Positions 12,235 to 15,642 of a stretch of 15,642 nt of DNA are shown in pieces; the first letter of the stretch is position 1; each line of letters begins with the position of its first letter. The DNA comes from SZUA-265 sp966249405. GTDB taxonomy: Bacteria > Myxococcota_A > Polyangia > Polyangiales > Polyangiaceae. The position numbers and the translations under genes were made by a program. The stretch lies in NCBI GenBank assembly GCA_966249405.1, contig CBINDO010000193.1, forward strand, positions 1-15,642, written 5' to 3'. Under the pieces are notes generated by a model. That model searched no databases. It was not told the origin of the DNA and worked only from the letters and a program-made list of their open reading frames with translations.

Positions 12235-15150
12235 ATGACCAACGAGAGAACGATTGATTGGGCGAGAGCGCTGGCGCGAATGGCGACCGCCGAGGCTCGA
12301 AGCGGCCGTGGCTCGTGTTCCCGACAGCGCTGGACTGCACTCGCTTTCATCGCGGCGGCGCTCAGCGGGTGCTCGGCGAGTGAAGGCGGGGGCAGCGAGT
12401 CGCCGGCCGCCGATTCTCAGGGCGTCGACACGAGCACCGTCGAGGAAGTCTCGACGGGTCGGAACGACAGCAGCGCTCCGCACGTCGATCCGGCGGCCAC
12501 GAGCGACGACGCCGAAACCACCAGCGGCGAAGAGCCGCCGGTCGTTCCCGTCGTCGAACCAGGAGAGCCGACTGCCGTCGGGGAGGAATGGTTGCGAGAG
12601 AACACGCTCTCGTTGCGCTCCGCACTGCCGATCCCATACCAAGGCCAAATCCTCCACGCTGACGTGCTGGCAGCGCAGCTCGCCGGGTACGATCCGGGAA
12701 GCTTGTTGCGGTGCGCGGTGTCGGACGACGCCGGCTATCGCCAGGCGATCGACGCACTCGGCGGGGTAACATGGGGGTACGGCATCAGCCTGCTCGAAGA
12801 CCAGAGCAAGCCGCAGCTGCGCGCAGGTTACCAACTGCCGCTCCCGCAGGCGGCGCCTTCGGCGGGCGACTCGGGTGGCGGGGGCGTCGAGATCGAAAAA
12901 CCCGACGTCGTGGCGGTCACGGAAGCTGCGGCCCTTTATTACTCGAAGGTGCACGGCTTGTTGGTGGTCAGCCTGGAAGGGGATGCGCCAACCTTCAAGT
13001 GTGCAACGCAGCTACCAGGCTGGGTGAACCAGTTCTTCTTTCACGACGGTCATCTCGTCGCGATGACCAAATCACACGACGGTACCCAGTCCGCGCTGCT
13101 GCATTTCCAGATCAGCGGCAGTGACGTGCAGTTCGTCGAGTCGGTCTCTTTGGGTAACACCAACATCCTCGACTCGCGGCGCTTCAACGACAAGCTGGTC
13201 TTTTATACCGACATGAATCGAGCCGTGCCGGACCCCGCCGATCCCGGGCAACAGCCCACGGTGAATCCAGGCGCGGGCATCGGCCAACCCGACGTGGCCC
13301 CGTGGATTGGCGTTCCCCGAAATCGAGATCGCGCTCTGCACGTCTATCGACTCGGTGAAACGCTCGAGCGTGAGACGTACGACACCCTGATCGACACCTC
13401 GGTGAGCGAAGAGCAACTTTACGAAGCCGTCGATGCACAGACGCCACCCGGGACGCAGGTGAACGAGTCGCACTGGTTCGGTTACAACATGTGGGCGAGC
13501 GATCACTACTTCGTGGTGACCGAACAGATCACCAAAACGCTGGTCGACCACTGGCAGACCGACGTCTACAACGTTTGTACGGACAGCCACACGGACGAAG
13601 TGCCGTATACGTACTGTTGGACCGAATACGAGACGCGACCCAACCCCGACTACGTCGAGCCAGACAACTCGGGCGGCGACCGCAGTTGCCAGGGGATCAC
13701 GCTCTCGGATTGCCTCGTCCAAGTTGCGCGCGTTTCGAACAAGACGATTCAAGTGCCAGTCGGCAGCAAGTGTGAGGAACGCATCGACTACCGGTGGTAC
13801 TGCGACGCGTACGAGCAACGCACGGCGGAGTATCCGGTGTACCGCTACGAAGACTCCACCCGTCTCTACATCTACGAATATACGGACGCGGGGTTCGTCC
13901 AGGTAGATTCGCAGGTCCACGAGATCGCCAGCGCGGGTCTGGAGGATCAGCCTGCCGACGCCCAAGTCGAGACGGTGACGGCCTCGACCGAGACGTACGA
14001 TCTGGCGGTCCCAGGCGCCGTACAGACTCTGTACTTCCAAAACGGCTATCTCTACGTGATCTCGCAGGGGGTGCTGCAGGTTTATGCCATGGGCGGAGGT
14101 TCGCTGGTGCGCACGGCGACGCTGCCAGTCGTCAACGAGACGCTACAGTCTTCGCTTTTCACTAGCGAGCAGCTGTTCCTCAGCGACTTTGGATGGAGTG
14201 GAGGCGATCACTCGACGCTGCGAGTCGTGGACCTCGGCAACCCAGCGTTCCCCAAGATCGACGGGAGCACCCACGAGCTGCCGGGTGGTCATCAGTCGAT
14301 CATCGCGAGCGAATACGGCATCTTCACCGTGGGGTCGGTGCAGCAATTCATGGGCCAGACGATCAACGCGCTGAAGTTGGGCTTGTTCTCGAACCCGTAC
14401 GCCGACGAGACGGCCTACTTGATCGTTGGGACGGACCTTTCTGGTGCTTACCTGAGCACGGAAGAGGCTCAGTATTTCGACGCCGCGGCTCAGCGCCTGG
14501 TGTTACCTTATTCCGGGCAGCTCGACTCGATCCAGCAGTTCCGCGTCGGGTTGTCTCACATCGAACCGGGGTCGATCGTGAGCGAAGGGGCGGTGGTGGT
14601 CCCCGAGCCTGCCGATCGCGTTCGACGCTTGCCTTACGAAGAGGCCTCGTATTTGACGTTCGGCCAAAGCTCTGTCGAATGGCTCACGCCAGCCGACGCC
14701 GAGTGGCAGCGCACGCCGATTCTCGAGTATCTCTTGCCGACCAGTGTGTATCGCGTCAGCGAGCAGGACGACTACGTCGAGTTTCAACGACTTGGGCAAC
14801 GTTGCCGGCTCTACTTCGCCAATGCGAGCGACATCAATCAGCGTCAGAACGGCGTCTACTCCGAGGAGTTCGAGTGCACGGGCTGGCCGACGGCGTATGC
14901 GAACCGTTTGATCTTCACCACGGGTAGCGTCGAATTCAACGCCGAACACGAGGTCCGCCTGCTCTCCGAGGAAGAAGTGACAACGACACGTGAGCTGATT
15001 GCACAACGTCCCGTTTGCGTCCTGAGTGACGAACTCGTCGACAACACCTACGTCGACCCGAATTCGCTTCCGGACGACGCCGTCGTGACGTGTATGACGC
15101 AGGAAGAGTATTGGGAACGCAGTCAGGAGTTGCTCACGAGCGCGCAGTGA
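12235..15150 (+). CDS. Large beta-propeller-domain lipoprotein
   Basis: This is a 971-residue lipoprotein. A basic start is followed by a hydrophobic stretch and a canonical lipobox, LSGC with Cys46. An acidic Ser/Gly/Glu/Pro linker runs to about residue 115. The rest is a strand-rich repeat body matching the secreted 'beta-propeller domain' family (PF09826-like) by eye. IEKPDVVAV with LYYSKVHGLLVVSL starts the first blade near 220. Later come SRRFNDKLVFYTD, QTLYFQNGYLYVISQGVLQVY and TLRVVDLGNPAFPKI, the usual 'display value / log value' blade pattern. Between blades, residues 448-523 form an insertion with six Cys (448, 461, 485, 493, 513, 523) and many Tyr. The ATG at 12235 gives a long 30-residue n-region. 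The in-frame ATG at 12280 is a plausible alternative and neither has a strong ribosome site. The likely place is the outer membrane or cell surface. Ligand and role are unknown. Confidence 0.82.
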   Translation: MTNERTIDWARALARMATAEARSGRGSCSRQRWTALAFIAAALSGCSASEGGGSESPAADSQGVDTSTVEEVSTGRNDSSAPHVDPAATSDDAETTSGEEPPVVPVVEPGEPTAVGEEWLRENTLSLRSALPIPYQGQILHADVLAAQLAGYDPGSLLRCAVSDDAGYRQAIDALGGVTWGYGISLLEDQSKPQLRAGYQLPLPQAAPSAGDSGGGGVEIEKPDVVAVTEAAALYYSKVHGLLVVSLEGDAPTFKCATQLPGWVNQFFFHDGHLVAMTKSHDGTQSALLHFQISGSDVQFVESVSLGNTNILDSRRFNDKLVFYTDMNRAVPDPADPGQQPTVNPGAGIGQPDVAPWIGVPRNRDRALHVYRLGETLERETYDTLIDTSVSEEQLYEAVDAQTPPGTQVNESHWFGYNMWASDHYFVVTEQITKTLVDHWQTDVYNVCTDSHTDEVPYTYCWTEYETRPNPDYVEPDNSGGDRSCQGITLSDCLVQVARVSNKTIQVPVGSKCEERIDYRWYCDAYEQRTAEYPVYRYEDSTRLYIYEYTDAGFVQVDSQVHEIASAGLEDQPADAQVETVTASTETYDLAVPGAVQTLYFQNGYLYVISQGVLQVYAMGGGSLVRTATLPVVNETLQSSLFTSEQLFLSDFGWSGGDHSTLRVVDLGNPAFPKIDGSTHELPGGHQSIIASEYGIFTVGSVQQFMGQTINALKLGLFSNPYADETAYLIVGTDLSGAYLSTEEAQYFDAAAQRLVLPYSGQLDSIQQFRVGLSHIEPGSIVSEGAVVVPEPADRVRRLPYEEASYLTFGQSSVEWLTPADAEWQRTPILEYLLPTSVYRVSEQDDYVEFQRLGQRCRLYFANASDINQRQNGVYSEEFECTGWPTAYANRLIFTTGSVEFNAEHEVRLLSEEEVTTTRELIAQRPVCVLSDELVDNTYVDPNSLPDDAVVTCMTQEEYWERSQELLTSAQ

Positions 15151-15159
15151 CGCTCGCGG

Positions 15160-15211
15160 CGCCAGGCTGACGACAAGAAGGTCATCCTGGCGCTGTCGAC
15201 GCCAGGATGAC
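15160..15211. repeat. Three-copy inverted/direct repeat with alternative hairpins
   Basis: A 12-base unit, CGCCAGGATGAC, occurs at 15200-15211, as its perfect reverse complement at 15181-15192, and with one change (CGCCAGGCTGAC) at 15160-15171. The middle copy can pair perfectly with the right copy (7-base loop) or with one mismatch with the left copy (9-base loop). The structure begins 10 bases after the beta-propeller gene. No T run follows, so it is not a classic intrinsic terminator. Confidence 0.75.
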
Positions 15212-15292
15212 GAGGCGTGGCCGTCTGCGCGGGCAGGCGTGATGCGCCGCAGCCATCTGGCGTCGGCTTCGGACCGCGGCTATCCTGCAGGC

Positions 15293-15642
15293 ATGAGCCG
15301 TTCGCCTGCGTCCGCCGCGAGAGTCTGCCGTCGTGCCGTCGCCGTTGCCGGGTCAACGCGGTTGGGCGTGTGGATGTGTCTGTCGGCCGCGACCGCCTGC
15401 GGCACGGAGCCGGCGTTGAGCCCACTCTCCGAAGCGCAAGACGGCGGCCTTGTTGCTGAGCCGCAGCCCTCGGCCCCGAATGACGAGTCTGGAGGCTCGG
15501 ACGGCGTGACGAGCCACGGCGACGACACGGCGGCGGGCAACGACTCGGAAGCGCCCTCCTACTTGGTCGACGCGGCCGACGCGACGCACGAAGTGACTCA
15601 GGTTTACAACGGTGAGACTCACCTCGTGGGGGACGCCCCCGC
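15293..15642 (+). CDS. Second putative lipoprotein, 5' part
   Basis: The frame from the ATG at 15293 is open to the right edge; 116 residues are visible. An Arg-rich n-region (two RR pairs within residues 10-23) is followed by a hydrophobic segment (24-35) and a likely lipobox ATAC with Cys36. Then comes a long Ser/Gly/Asp/Glu/Pro linker (about 37-90), and the chain begins to look folded near YLVDAADATHEVTQVYNGET. The layout (signal, lipobox, acidic linker) resembles that of the beta-propeller protein just upstream. The visible part does not align with it well enough to call them paralogues. The ribosome site is weak (GCAGG just before the ATG). TATCCT at 15281-15286 lies so close to the start that a leaderless message is possible. 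The domain that defines its function is outside the window. Confidence 0.65.
   Translation, partial: MSRSPASAARVCRRAVAVAGSTRLGVWMCLSAATACGTEPALSPLSEAQDGGLVAEPQPSAPNDESGGSDGVTSHGDDTAAGNDSEAPSYLVDAADATHEVTQVYNGETHLVGDAP

Noticed and set aside
13072..14040. 322-residue minus-strand frame inside the beta-propeller gene
   Set aside because: It lies wholly opposite a gene with clear domain content. Its valine/arginine-rich translation mirrors the codon positions of the plus strand, and it has no ribosome site.

Overview
The window is GC-rich DNA with strong G/C preference at third codon positions. It lacks mobile elements, tRNA, rRNA and CRISPR. The gene content fits a myxobacterium-like member of the Myxococcota, probably Polyangia: an H1-like Lys/Ala/Pro tail on an enzyme, many Tat and lipoprotein signals, DUF4159 and VWA/GATase envelope proteins, a secreted HEAT-repeat protein, and large lipoproteins with acidic linkers. 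This assignment is inferred from gene style; no phylogenetic marker was compared.

Left part (1-1961): the 3' end of sdhA and all of sdhB, the soluble subunits of a class-B (Bacillus/Wolinella-type) succinate:quinone oxidoreductase. They are followed by about 220 bases of hairpin-rich non-coding DNA and a strong, probably bidirectional intrinsic terminator. Middle-left (2084-4655): a minus-strand two-repeat hypothetical protein lies divergent from a Bcp-type peroxiredoxin with a long basic N-terminal tail. A small perfect palindrome sits between the two. Then come a Tat-type lipoprotein with a Cache-like domain and a convergent 61-residue two-helix membrane protein.

Centre (4750-10854): a compact four-gene plus-strand operon in which each junction can be read as a 4-base start/stop overlap (ATGA, TTGA, GTGA). 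It encodes a lipoprotein with two NTF2-like units, a Tat-exported DUF4159 protein, an inner-membrane protein with degenerate VWA and GATase-like domains, and a secreted 835-residue HEAT-repeat protein. Together these look like an envelope-located protein assembly related to the MoxR/DUF58/Bat-type loci, but with no ATPase in view. This is the best candidate here for an under-described system.

Right part (11193-15642): a DUF998-like six-helix membrane protein, then a 971-residue beta-propeller lipoprotein with a six-cysteine, tyrosine-rich insertion. After a three-copy inverted/direct repeat that can form alternative hairpins comes the start of a second lipoprotein cut by the window edge. Two intergenic stretches of over 300 bases (10855-11192 and 11901-12234) carry only weak promoter-like or hairpin signals.
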